A stretch of 15,754 nucleotides of DNA from Solirubrobacterales bacterium (GCA_003157595.1 PMKB01000298.1:4046-19799); one strand, 5' to 3'. Positions 1 through 7,473 are shown, numbered from the stretch's first letter. The notes: generated by a model from the letters alone, not told the origin. Translations and numbers: made by a program.

Positions 1-857
1 CCTCGATGGGAACGACGGCGCCGGCCGGAAGCCTCGTGCTGACCCGGCCAATCGACGGCGCTCCGCTGCGCCGCGGGATGATCGTCGCCTTCCACGTACC
101 GGCCACCGGCCAGGTCTACATGCACCGGGTCGCGCAGCTGTTGCCTGGCGGGCAGTTTCGCACGCGTGGCGACCTGAACATCTCCGACGACGGCTGGGAG
201 CTAGGTCGCAGCTCGATCGTCGGCGTGCCGGTGGCAATCGTCCCCGACCTTGGCTGGTTGGTGATGGGCCTTCCGTGGGCGCTGGCCGTGCTCGCGGCGG
301 GAGCGATCATCAGCTTCGCACTTCCGCGCTTCCTGCGTCCGGCTATGCGCTCGGTCACGGTTGGCGGCGCGGTCGCGCTGCCGCTGTACGTCATTCGGCC
401 GTTTGTGCGGGTTGCGGTCGCGAGCGCGGGACGGGTCGCCGCCGTCGCCCCCGCCCGCGCCGCCACCGCCTCGGTGGGCCACCACGGCGGCGTCACGCCG
501 GCGGCCTCCTCACACTCCGGCGCCAACTTCCTCGCGCGACTCGTCAACGGCGGGGTACTGCCGCTGCGCGTCAGCATGCGCGGGACGCACACCGTGATCG
601 CGCCTGGTCACGCCGGGATCATCGCGGCCCATCTCGCCCGACACGCAACCTCGATGTTGCAGGCGCATCCAATCCTGCCGATCTGGGCCTGGGTGGCGCT
701 AGTGGCTCTCGTGCTCTCCCCGCTCCCGGTCGGCCTGCTGGCGTTGCGCGACGGGGCCACCACGACCGCGCCGGATCGGGCCCGTTGGCGCCGCCTTGCC
801 GGCGCGGCGGCGAACTGGCTAAGTATCGGCCGCGAAGCGGCCGATAACGGCGGGTGA
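1..857 (+). CDS. SipW-like type I signal peptidase, 5' end cut by window
   Basis: This is the 3' part of a membrane-bound signal peptidase of the SipW/archaeal (S26B) type, which removes signal peptides outside the membrane. The frame is open from base 3. The codons at 3-8 read Ser-Met, matching the catalytic Ser-Met of the family, so the ATG at 6 is an internal Met and not the start. Counting that Met as residue 1, the His in YMHRV (His40) fits the His that replaces Lys in SipW-type enzymes. RTRGDLN (52-58) followed by DD matches the conserved TKGDxN...D box, and the VVG-like strand and IPDLGW follow. Hydrophobic segments lie at about 84-106, 118-138 and 224-248. The Ala/His-rich stretch and last membrane segment (140-250) go beyond the usual SipW core. 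Two proteins with SipW-type signal peptides follow directly and are the likely substrates. The family assignment is good; substrate pairing is inferred from context. Confidence 0.85.
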   Translation, partial: SMGTTAPAGSLVLTRPIDGAPLRRGMIVAFHVPATGQVYMHRVAQLLPGGQFRTRGDLNISDDGWELGRSSIVGVPVAIVPDLGWLVMGLPWALAVLAAGAIISFALPRFLRPAMRSVTVGGAVALPLYVIRPFVRVAVASAGRVAAVAPARAATASVGHHGGVTPAASSHSGANFLARLVNGGVLPLRVSMRGTHTVIAPGHAGIIAAHLARHATSMLQAHPILPIWAWVALVALVLSPLPVGLLALRDGATTTAPDRARWRRLAGAAANWLSIGREAADNGG

Positions 858-893
858 CAGGCGACGGCGATGCGGCGAAGCCTGGACAAAGCC

Positions 894-912
894 GCGCGCC
901 CGGAGTGCGCGC
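894..912 (+). promoter_or_regulatory. GC hairpin just before the RBS of the TasA-like gene
   Basis: A perfect 6-bp GCGCGC/GCGCGC stem (894-899 with 907-912) encloses a 7-nt loop. It lies between the peptidase stop and the AGGA at 913-916 that serves as ribosome binding site for the next gene. It could trim or stabilise the downstream transcript or weakly terminate. In DNA this rich in GC, a stem this short can also arise by chance. Confidence 0.25.
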
Positions 913-921
913 AGGACACGG

Positions 922-1635
922 ATGGCAAGGACGCACGCAATGCAAACACGACGTCAACGGATGCGCCGCTTGGCACGCTCGGGCTGGCAACGTCAGCTAA
1001 CGCTGGTCGCACCGGTGGCTGCCGCCGTGGCGGGCGCGGTGACTATCTCCGCGCTGGGCGCGTTCAGCGCGACGGTCACACAGAACGGCACCTTCGCCGG
1101 CGGCTCGATCGTGCTGAAGGAGAACGGCAGCTCGACCAACTGCTACTCGGCCGGAGTCTCGAGCGGCGCGATCGTCGGAGGCAACAGCTACGCCTGCGCG
1201 ACCATCGACGCCTTCGGCGCGCCGACGGGTCAGCTGCCCGGCGGCACGCCCAACACCCAGACACTCACCTTCACCAACGTTGGCAGCTCGAACGCCTCAT
1301 CGTTCACACTCACGCCCGGGAGCTGCTCGGCAAGCGCCGGCGGCACCTTCTACGGGGGCGACTCCTCGGCCGCCTTCTGCGGCAAGGTCGATGTGACGAT
1401 CGGCAACGGGGCGTCGGTCTGCTACTTCCCGGCGCAGTCGAGCGCGTGTCCGGCCCCGTCGAGCAGCGACACGCTCACCGGGCTCGGCTCGGGCGGGTCG
1501 ATCGCGATCGGCGCCGGCATGAACGCCGGCGCTTCCGATACCGTCGTGATCGTCACCGAGCTCGACCCATCGGCGGCCGGCTCAGACATGGGGCTCGAGG
1601 CCACGCAGGGCTTCACCTGGACGCTCAACCAGTAG
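922..1635 (+). CDS. TasA/camelysin-like secreted protein with SipW-type signal peptide
   Basis: This is a 237-residue secreted protein that I read as a small TasA/camelysin-like surface or fibre subunit. A basic n-region (about 9-25) is followed by a hydrophobic core (26-46) ending ALGAFSATVTQNGTFAGG. The AFSA-type junction followed by a strand and a Gly-rich turn is typical of SipW-dependent signal peptides. The rest is a Ser/Thr/Gly-rich beta protein with three cysteine pairs (C74/C92, C135/C153, C167/C176) that could form disulphides outside the cell. The middle strand LTFTNVGSSNASSFTL resembles the FxNxG strand of TasA-like domains. The ATG at 922 has AGGA at 913-916; an in-frame ATG at 940 is an alternative. 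It lies 64 nt after the peptidase and 64 nt before the LamG protein, likely one operon. Function beyond secretion is inferred. Confidence 0.75.
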   Translation: MARTHAMQTRRQRMRRLARSGWQRQLTLVAPVAAAVAGAVTISALGAFSATVTQNGTFAGGSIVLKENGSSTNCYSAGVSSGAIVGGNSYACATIDAFGAPTGQLPGGTPNTQTLTFTNVGSSNASSFTLTPGSCSASAGGTFYGGDSSAAFCGKVDVTIGNGASVCYFPAQSSACPAPSSSDTLTGLGSGGSIAIGAGMNAGASDTVVIVTELDPSAAGSDMGLEATQGFTWTLNQ

Positions 1636-1699
1636 TCGACCGACCCGGTTTGGCGATGCTGGGCTCCCGGCGTGAGGGGACGCAGGGGCGGCGATCGCC

Positions 1700-4534
1700 G
1701 TGAACGCCCTCACCGTTAAGCTGCGCCGGCCCAGCGGCCGCCTGGTCCGGAGGGCGATCCTGTTCGCCCTCCCGCTGTTCCTGGTGGCGGCCGCGACGCC
1801 GACGCTCGCCGCGTTCACTGCGACGATCACGGGCAGCGGACACGACACCGCCGCGTCGGTCGTGCTGACGACGACGCCGACGGGGGGCAGCATCTGCACC
1901 TCGACGGGCGGGACCAACACCCCGTTCAGCAGTGACGCCACCAGCTGCGCCGGGAACGTGTGGCCGAGCACAGAGCTCTCGAGCAGTTCCTCCAGCTCGC
2001 TCGCGAGCACGTTTGCAACGGCCGGCACATCAGCCCCCAGCTCCGCGACGCTCACCAGCGCAGCCGCCGGGCTTGCGGTCGAGAGCGATGGCTCCGGCGA
2101 CGGTGACGATGGGTTTCCGCTCGGCGGCGTGACGTTCGGCGCGAGCGGCCCGCTGAGCGCCGCGGCGGCCACCTTCAACGGCTCGACCGGCAGGCTGGAG
2201 ACGCAGGAGAAGGTCGCCAGCCCGTCGTCGGGCAACTTCACGCTTTCCGCCTGGTTCAAGGTCGCGAGCGGCTACTCGAGCGGCGGCGAGATCGTCGGGT
2301 TTGGCAACAGCCAGGCGGGAACGCCGACCGCGTGGGCCCCCAACCTGTGGATGGACAACTCCGGTCACATCGCCGCCAGCGAGTACTCGGGAGCCAACCA
2401 GGTCGCCACCACCGCGGCCGTCTACAACACCGGAAGCTGGTACTACGTCGTGGCATCGTTCAGCTCGACGGCGGGGCTGAAGATCTATGTCAACGGCAGC
2501 TCGGTGGCGACCAACACCAGCGCGACCTCGGGCCAGGCCTACGTCGGCTACTGGACGGTCGGCTGGGCCTACGGGTCGAGCTACGCGCCGACCCCGTCGA
2601 GCTACTACCTCGCCGGCTCGCTCGCCGAGGTCGCCGTGTTTCCCTCGACGCTGTCGTCCACGCAGGTGACCACGCTCTACGGCAGCGGGACGGGAACCGA
2701 GTCGAGCTTCGAGACCCGCGTGCTGGCCGACTCTCCCGGCGAGTTCTGGCCGCTGCAGTCGGCGTCCACGACAACCAACCTGCCCGTTCTCGCCTCGCTT
2801 CCCGACGTCTCCGGCAACAACAACCTCGGGACGCCGATGGGTGGCGTCACGCCCTCCGACGACGGCCCGTTCCCGAGCGACGGCGCGATGTACTTCGATG
2901 GCGCGAACGACGGGACGAGCTGGGTTGAGACGGCGACCCACAATGCGGCGCTGCCGGCGAGCTTCACGATCGCTGCGTGGTTTCGGATGCCGAGCGGCTC
3001 GAGCAGCGGTGGGGGCATCCTCACGCTGGATACGACGCAGGCTGGCGGCGGGTCCAGTCACGATCCCCTCCTGTGGATGGACAACAGCGGAAAGATCGTG
3101 GCTGGCACCTACCCGACGGCCAACCAAGCCGCCACCTCGCCGGCCGCGTACAACGACGGCCACTGGCACTTCGCCGTGGCGACCGTCAGCTCGGCGGGGC
3201 TCAAGCTCTATATCGACGGCACCCTCGTCGTGACCAATGCCAGCGGCACCGCCGGCGGCACGCAGGGCGGATACTGGCTGATCGGCCAGGGCGACGAGGG
3301 CAACTGGTCGGACCCGCCGACGAACAAGTACTGGACCGGCGAGCTTGCACATGTCGCGTACTTCGCGTCGGCACTGACGGCAAGCCAGGTCTCGACGCTG
3401 TACGGCGAGGCCGGCCTCGGCGCGTTCGAGGCGCAGGTGCTCGCCGACTCGCCGCTCTACTACTGGCCGCTCACAGACAGCGGCACCACCGAGAGCGAGG
3501 CCTTTCCGTTCTTTCAGGTCGAGCCAGACGCCTCCAGCGCAAATAACGATGCCACGGCGGTCGGGAGCACGGTCACGCTGGGAATCCCCGGGCCGTTCAG
3601 CTCGTCGAGCTACGCGGCCGCGCTGACCGGCTCGACCGGCTACCTCGAGACCGCCGACGCGATCGCGTCAGGCTCCGATCCCGACACCTTCTCGCTCGTG
3701 GCATGGTTCAAGGCGCCGAGCCATGCGACGGGGGGCGGGATAATCGGCTACGACGCCGCGCAGAGCGGGGCGGGAGTCTCGCACGACCGCCAGATCTGGA
3801 TGGACAACAGCGGCAAGATCGTGGCGGGCATCAACGGCGGCAGCGGCGTCGAGGCGGCGTCGAGCTTGACCTACGACAACAATGCCTGGCACCTGGTGGT
3901 CGCCGTCTTCACGCCCACCACGCTGACGCTCTACGTCGACGGCGCGCAGGTCGGGAGCGCCACCTCCGGTATCAGCGACCTCAACTACGCCGGCTACTGG
4001 ACGGTGGGGTTCATGAACAACACCGGCACCTGGGCCGACATGCCGACCAACGAGGAATGGACCGGCGCGCTCGCGGATGTGGCCGTGATCGGATCTGCGG
4101 TCTCCTCCGCCACCGACACGACGATCCACGGCGAAGCCTCGCAGTCGGCGCTCAACACCGAGCTCCTGTCGCTTTCGCCGACCGCCTACTGGCCGCTCAG
4201 CGGCCTCGCGGGCGCCCCAACCGACGACGGCGGCGTCGAGGTCTCGGTTCAGGCCGCCAACAACGGCACGACGACCTGCCTGTTCCCGGCAGGCTCCGGG
4301 AGCTGCCCGGCGCTCAGCGAGTCCGACCTGTTCCCCGGCGTGGCCGCGTGGACGTCGGCCGCCCCGACGGCGGCGCACTCCACGACCGTCACACTCGCCG
4401 CGGAGAACTCGAGCACGCCACCCGCGGCCTTCGTCGGCCTGCACTTCATCGCTCCGATGACCTTCTCGGGCGCGGTCTCGGGCAGCTCGTGGAGCGCTTC
4501 GCTCGCCTACCTCTCCGCCAACTTCGAGTTTTGA
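1700..4534 (+). CDS. Large secreted LamG-repeat protein built on a split TasA-like scaffold
   Basis: This is a 944-residue secreted protein. A GTG start is followed by a basic n-region (8-18), a hydrophobic core (19-34) and TLAAFTATITG, a SipW-type junction like that of the upstream protein. Residues 38-125 look like the N-terminal half of a TasA-like domain, with a Cys pair (C66/C83). An acidic Gly/Asp linker (128-138) leads to three LamG/concanavalin-like modules (about 155-330, 395-571, 638-812). Each module carries WMDNSG (217, 459, 700), a KIYVNG/KLYIDG/TLYVDG strand and a W/Y-TG/AG-x-LA motif. Residues 845-944 match the C-terminal part of the 237-residue neighbour around a second Cys pair (C860/C869). 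LamG folds commonly bind glycans or matrix proteins, so a surface adhesin or fibre-decorating role is plausible. The binding target cannot be told. The gene ends inside the 3' end of the convergent pabAB. Confidence 0.8.
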   Translation: MNALTVKLRRPSGRLVRRAILFALPLFLVAAATPTLAAFTATITGSGHDTAASVVLTTTPTGGSICTSTGGTNTPFSSDATSCAGNVWPSTELSSSSSSSLASTFATAGTSAPSSATLTSAAAGLAVESDGSGDGDDGFPLGGVTFGASGPLSAAAATFNGSTGRLETQEKVASPSSGNFTLSAWFKVASGYSSGGEIVGFGNSQAGTPTAWAPNLWMDNSGHIAASEYSGANQVATTAAVYNTGSWYYVVASFSSTAGLKIYVNGSSVATNTSATSGQAYVGYWTVGWAYGSSYAPTPSSYYLAGSLAEVAVFPSTLSSTQVTTLYGSGTGTESSFETRVLADSPGEFWPLQSASTTTNLPVLASLPDVSGNNNLGTPMGGVTPSDDGPFPSDGAMYFDGANDGTSWVETATHNAALPASFTIAAWFRMPSGSSSGGGILTLDTTQAGGGSSHDPLLWMDNSGKIVAGTYPTANQAATSPAAYNDGHWHFAVATVSSAGLKLYIDGTLVVTNASGTAGGTQGGYWLIGQGDEGNWSDPPTNKYWTGELAHVAYFASALTASQVSTLYGEAGLGAFEAQVLADSPLYYWPLTDSGTTESEAFPFFQVEPDASSANNDATAVGSTVTLGIPGPFSSSSYAAALTGSTGYLETADAIASGSDPDTFSLVAWFKAPSHATGGGIIGYDAAQSGAGVSHDRQIWMDNSGKIVAGINGGSGVEAASSLTYDNNAWHLVVAVFTPTTLTLYVDGAQVGSATSGISDLNYAGYWTVGFMNNTGTWADMPTNEEWTGALADVAVIGSAVSSATDTTIHGEASQSALNTELLSLSPTAYWPLSGLAGAPTDDGGVEVSVQAANNGTTTCLFPAGSGSCPALSESDLFPGVAAWTSAAPTAAHSTTVTLAAENSSTPPAAFVGLHFIAPMTFSGAVSGSSWSASLAYLSANFEF
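2162..2689 (+). repeat. LamG-like module 1 (in-frame repeat)
   Basis: This first of three related modules of about 175 codons covers roughly residues 155-330 of the large secreted protein. Shared landmarks with modules 2 and 3 are a GSTGRLET-like opening, FTLSAWFK, NLWMDNSG, a short KIYVNG strand, GYWTVG, and LAGSLAEVAVF before the closing TLYG. Boundaries are approximate. Confidence 0.7.
2882..3412 (+). repeat. LamG-like module 2 (in-frame repeat)
   Basis: This second module covers roughly residues 395-571, with FTIAAWFR, LLWMDNSGKIVAG, LKLYIDG, GGYWLIG, WTGELAHVAYF and the closing STLYGEA. The preceding linker carries VLADSPGEFWPL (2720-2755). The linker after it carries VLADSPLYYWPL (3437-3472). 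Confidence 0.7.
3611..4135 (+). repeat. LamG-like module 3 (in-frame repeat)
   Basis: This third module covers roughly residues 638-812, with FSLVAWFK, QIWMDNSGKIVAG, LTLYVDG, AGYWTVG, WTGALADVAVI and the closing TIHGEA. A third, weaker linker copy LLSLSPTAYWPL (4163-4198) follows and then runs straight into the C-terminal TasA-like half. Confidence 0.7.
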
Positions 4535-6654
4535 GCGGCGCCCAGGCGCGCGCTGTCGCGGTGGCCGTGCAGCGCGAGCCCGACGGCCTCGAGCGGCGCG
4601 CGCGCTTTCAGCAGCAGTTCGCGCAACTCGGCGCGGGCGTCCGACTGCACGGTGATCGCGCCGCCGGCGCCGATCGTCATCGCCTGGTGGGAGTTGACGA
4701 TCGTGCGGATCGCGATGCTGAGGTCGGCGCTGCCGTTGGCCGCGAGGTAGCCGATCGCGCCCGCGTAGATGCCGCGTGGTCGTGTCTCGATGCGGTCGAG
4801 CAGCTCCATCGTGCGCGGCTTGGGAGCGCCGGTCATCGAGCCGCCGGGGAAGGATGCCCGCAGCGCGTCGACGATCGTGAGGCCGTCGCGCAGCCGCGCC
4901 TGCACGGTCGAGACGAGCTGATGCACGGTCTGGTAGCTCTCGACGGCCATCAGGCCGGGCACGCGCACCGAGCCGATTTCGGCGACGCGGCCGAGGTCGT
5001 TGCGCAGGACGTCGACGATCATCAGGTTCTCCGCGCGGTCCTTGCCGGCGGACCGCAGCCGCGCCGCCGCCTCGCGATCCTCGCGCGGCGTCGCGCCGCG
5101 CGCGACGGTACCCTTGATCGGCCTGGCCTCAAGGCGTCGCGAGCGGTCCAGCGCGAGGAACCGCTCGGGTGAGGAGCTGGAGACCTCGACCCCGCCCAGA
5201 CGCAGGAACGCCGCGAAGGGAGCCGGGTTGACGCGGCGCAGCACTCGGTGCAGGCCGAGCGCGTCCGCGCACGGCTGAGCGCTCAGCTCGTTGGTGAGGC
5301 AGATTTCATAGCTCTCGCCCGCCGCGAGATAGCGCTTGCAGGCCTCGATGTCGGCGAGGTAGTCCTCCGCGGAGCGCCGCAGTGCGAAGGCCGTGCGCCC
5401 GCCGGGCTGCGGTGGAACGGGCGGCGGCGATGAGCGGACGCGGCGCAGCCGGCCGGCGGTCCGCTGCGCCCAGCTTGTCGCGTCCTCGCGACCCAAGGCC
5501 GTGGTCAAGCAGATCACGTGTGCCTCGTGCGCGGCGTGGTCGTAGGCGATCAGGCGGTCGGCGAACATCAGCATCGCATCGGGGAGGCGCGAGCGGTGCA
5601 CGAGCGCACTGCCGCACTCGGCCTTCAGCTCGTAACCGAGGTAGCCGACGAAGCCGCCGGTGAAGTCGAAGGGAAGATCTCGAGCTTCCAGCGAGATCTC
5701 CGCCAGCGCGCGATCGAGCCAGTCGAAGAGGCCGCCGCCGTGGGTCTCGCGGCGCCCGGCGCGATCCACCGTCAGCTGGCCGGCGGCGACGTCGTGGCTG
5801 ACCAGCGCGGAAAGCGGGCCGCCGCCCGCGCCCATGTACGAAAACCTTCCGAGCGGCGCGCCCTCGCAGCTCGAGTCCAGCCAGAATGCGTTTGGCTCCT
5901 CACCGTAAAGCTGGACGAAAGCGGCCTCGGCATCCGGTGGCCGGCGCACGGACCGGACGACGAGCTCGAGCCGTTGCTCTGAGCGCCCCGCTGGCAGCGG
6001 TCGCGAAGGCCGCGCGGCGGGGGTCGGGGCGGTGCGTCCGCGGCGCCCGACGGCTCGCCGGCGACTCGCCAGGCGGCAGAAGTTCTCGAGCAGTCGCGCA
6101 CCCCACTCGGTCTGGACCGACTCCGGATGAAACTGCACGCCCCAATGCGGGTGTTCGCGGTGGCGAACCGCCATCACCGTGCCCGACGCCGTGCGGGCTA
6201 GTACCTCGAGCGCTGCGGGCAGCGGCTCGCGAACCGACAGCGAGTGGTAGCGCACCGCGAGAAAGCCCTGGGGGATCCCGAGGAACAGCTCGGAGCCGTG
6301 GTGGAAGATGCGGCTGCGACGCCCGTGCATCGGACGCGGCGCGGCGCCGATCTCGCCGCCATGGGCGAGCACGAGGCCCTGGTGCCCGAGGCAGACCCCG
6401 AGCACAGGCAGGTCCGCCTGCGCCAGGGCGCTGCGTGAGAGGCCGAAGTCGCGCGCGCGGTCGGGTCGTCCGGGGCCGGCTGAGATCACGCAGCGCGAGA
6501 AGCGCCCGGCGTCGAGCGCCCGCCACTCGATCTCGTCGTTGCGCACGACCACCGGCTCGCGACCCTCGACGACCGCCAACAGGTGGAAGAGGTTGAAGGT
6601 GTTCGAATCGTGGTTGTCGATCAGGAGCGTCGTCAACGTGGCCTCATGACGCAT
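4507..6654 (-). CDS. pabAB: Aminodeoxychorismate synthase, fused PabA-PabB
   Basis: This cytoplasmic enzyme makes 4-amino-4-deoxychorismate from chorismate and glutamine for p-aminobenzoate and folate (715 aa). Residues 8-192 are the glutamine amidotransferase, with the nucleophile Cys88 in GVCLGHQG and the His176/Glu178 pair in QFHPES. A Pro/Arg-rich linker (about 198-226) leads to the chorismate-binding half (228-692). Landmarks there are the N-domain FWLDSS (257-262), then RPIKGT (511-516), AENLMIVD (541-548), RNDLGR (551-556) and GGSMTGAPK (604-612). Lys514 in PIKGT marks PabB; anthranilate synthase TrpE has Ala at that place. The fused form is familiar from actinomycetes. The ATG at 6654 sits just before the first strand. 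The 3' end overlaps the convergent LamG gene by 28 nt. The final 20 or so residues (LHGHRD...KLAER) extend past the usual end. Confidence 0.92.
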   Translation of the reverse strand: MRHEATLTTLLIDNHDSNTFNLFHLLAVVEGREPVVVRNDEIEWRALDAGRFSRCVISAGPGRPDRARDFGLSRSALAQADLPVLGVCLGHQGLVLAHGGEIGAAPRPMHGRRSRIFHHGSELFLGIPQGFLAVRYHSLSVREPLPAALEVLARTASGTVMAVRHREHPHWGVQFHPESVQTEWGARLLENFCRLASRRRAVGRRGRTAPTPAARPSRPLPAGRSEQRLELVVRSVRRPPDAEAAFVQLYGEEPNAFWLDSSCEGAPLGRFSYMGAGGGPLSALVSHDVAAGQLTVDRAGRRETHGGGLFDWLDRALAEISLEARDLPFDFTGGFVGYLGYELKAECGSALVHRSRLPDAMLMFADRLIAYDHAAHEAHVICLTTALGREDATSWAQRTAGRLRRVRSSPPPVPPQPGGRTAFALRRSAEDYLADIEACKRYLAAGESYEICLTNELSAQPCADALGLHRVLRRVNPAPFAAFLRLGGVEVSSSSPERFLALDRSRRLEARPIKGTVARGATPREDREAAARLRSAGKDRAENLMIVDVLRNDLGRVAEIGSVRVPGLMAVESYQTVHQLVSTVQARLRDGLTIVDALRASFPGGSMTGAPKPRTMELLDRIETRPRGIYAGAIGYLAANGSADLSIAIRTIVNSHQAMTIGAGGAITVQSDARAELRELLLKARAPLEAVGLALHGHRDSARLGAAQNSKLAER

Positions 6655-6669
6655 GATCGCCGTTGCGCG

Positions 6670-6675
6670 ATTATT
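6670..6675 (-). promoter_or_regulatory. Candidate -10 box for pabAB in the divergent pab region
   Basis: On the minus strand this reads AATAAT, five of six matches to TATAAT, 15 nt before the pabAB ATG. It is an AT-rich island in otherwise GC-rich DNA. It lies between the start codons of pabAB and pabC if pabC starts at 6682, which supports that start. No convincing -35 was seen. Confidence 0.4.
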
Positions 6676-6681
6676 GGGCCC

Positions 6682-7431
6682 GTGCCCGTATCCGGATCGC
6701 AGCTCGGCTTCGACGCCGCGAGTGCGCCGGATCCGGCTCGCGGCGTGTTCGAGACGCTGCTTGTCCGCGACGGACGACCGCTACAGGCGAGCCGCCACCT
6801 CGCGCGGCTGGGTGCGAGCATCCGGGCGCTCTACGGTGTCGCGCTGCCGCCGGGACTCGGCGTGGCGCTCGCAGACGCGGCCGCGGGCCACGCGCTCGCA
6901 CGCCTGCGCGTCGAGGCGGTTCCGCAGGGAGCGGCGCCGCCGCTCCTCGGTGTCGAGATCGCGCCACTGGATCCCGCCGTCGTGCTGCCGCCGGCGGAGG
7001 TGACGCTTGTCGCCGTGCGTGTGAAGGCGGGTGCCGGCCGGCACAAGTTAATCGATCGATCCTGGTTTGACCAGATCGAGGCGCTCGCCGGTGGCGGCGT
7101 GCGGCCGCTGCTTGTCGCGCGCTCGGGCGAGCTGCTCGAAACGACCCGCGCCAACGTCTTCCTGCTACGCGGCGGCGTGCTCGCGACGCCGCCGCTTGAC
7201 GGCTCGATTCTGCCGGGCGTGGTCAGAGCCGCCGTGCTCGAGCATGCGCGGCGCCTCGGCATCGCCGCGCACGAGCTGCCGCTGACGCTCGAGCACCTGC
7301 GTGAGGCGGACGTGGTGCTGCTGAGCGGCTCGCTGGCGCTGCTCGAGCGCGCAAGGGTGCGCGGCGACCGCCGCAGCGCCGAGGCCGCTGAGCGCCTGGC
7401 CGGCGCGCTGGCCGACGATGTTGGGCCCTGA
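6682..7431 (+). CDS. pabC: Aminodeoxychorismate lyase-like PLP enzyme (class IV aminotransferase fold)
   Basis: This is a fold-type IV PLP enzyme, most likely the lyase that splits 4-amino-4-deoxychorismate into p-aminobenzoate and pyruvate. Visible landmarks are RGVFETLLVRDG near the N-terminus, HLARLGASIRALYG, the PLP lysine in GRHKLIDRS (Lys122 with this start), ELLETTRANVFLL, and [19 protein letters not shown]. The same fold serves branched-chain and D-amino-acid aminotransferases. The lyase reading rests on its head-to-head position with pabAB. The start is uncertain: GTG 6682 gives 249 aa and leaves room for a promoter. An in-frame ATG at 6646 gives 261 aa but overlaps the start of pabAB. 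An even earlier in-frame ATG at 6583 lies inside pabAB and is unlikely. Confidence 0.8.
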   Translation: MPVSGSQLGFDAASAPDPARGVFETLLVRDGRPLQASRHLARLGASIRALYGVALPPGLGVALADAAAGHALARLRVEAVPQGAAPPLLGVEIAPLDPAVVLPPAEVTLVAVRVKAGAGRHKLIDRSWFDQIEALAGGGVRPLLVARSGELLETTRANVFLLRGGVLATPPLDGSILPGVVRAAVLEHARRLGIAAHELPLTLEHLREADVVLLSGSLALLERARVRGDRRSAEAAERLAGALADDVGP

Positions 7432-7438
7432 GGGCCGC

Positions 7439-7444
7439 TACGGT
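7439..7444 (+). promoter_or_regulatory. TANNNT -10-like box before the amidotransferase gene
   Basis: TACGGT sits 11 nt before a GTG at 7456 that is in frame with the amidotransferase. This could drive a leaderless transcript from that GTG, or just a short leader to the ATG at 7474. It is a short, common motif and is supported mainly by similar boxes before moeA and moaDE. Confidence 0.25.
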
Positions 7445-7473
7445 GTGGCGGTGAGGTGCGCGGGGGTATCGAG

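Noticed and set aside
2030..3352. 440-residue minus-strand reading frame over the LamG gene
   Set aside because: It is Arg/Gly/Ala/Val-rich with no domain pattern, the usual antisense shadow in GC-rich DNA; the plus strand has clear repeats and a signal peptide.
2162..4198. CRISPR-like or noncoding tandem repeats
   Set aside because: The repeats are about 700 bases apart, diverged, and in frame as protein modules.
3703..5172. 489-residue plus-strand frame across the LamG and pabAB genes
   Set aside because: It is highly Arg-rich, lacks any motif, and overlaps two well-supported genes.
4507..6654. Anthranilate synthase (TrpE-TrpG fusion) as identity of the fused amidotransferase gene
   Set aside because: The chorismate-binding half has PIKGT with Lys, as in PabB; TrpE has Ala there. 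The divergent pabC-like neighbour agrees with the folate branch.
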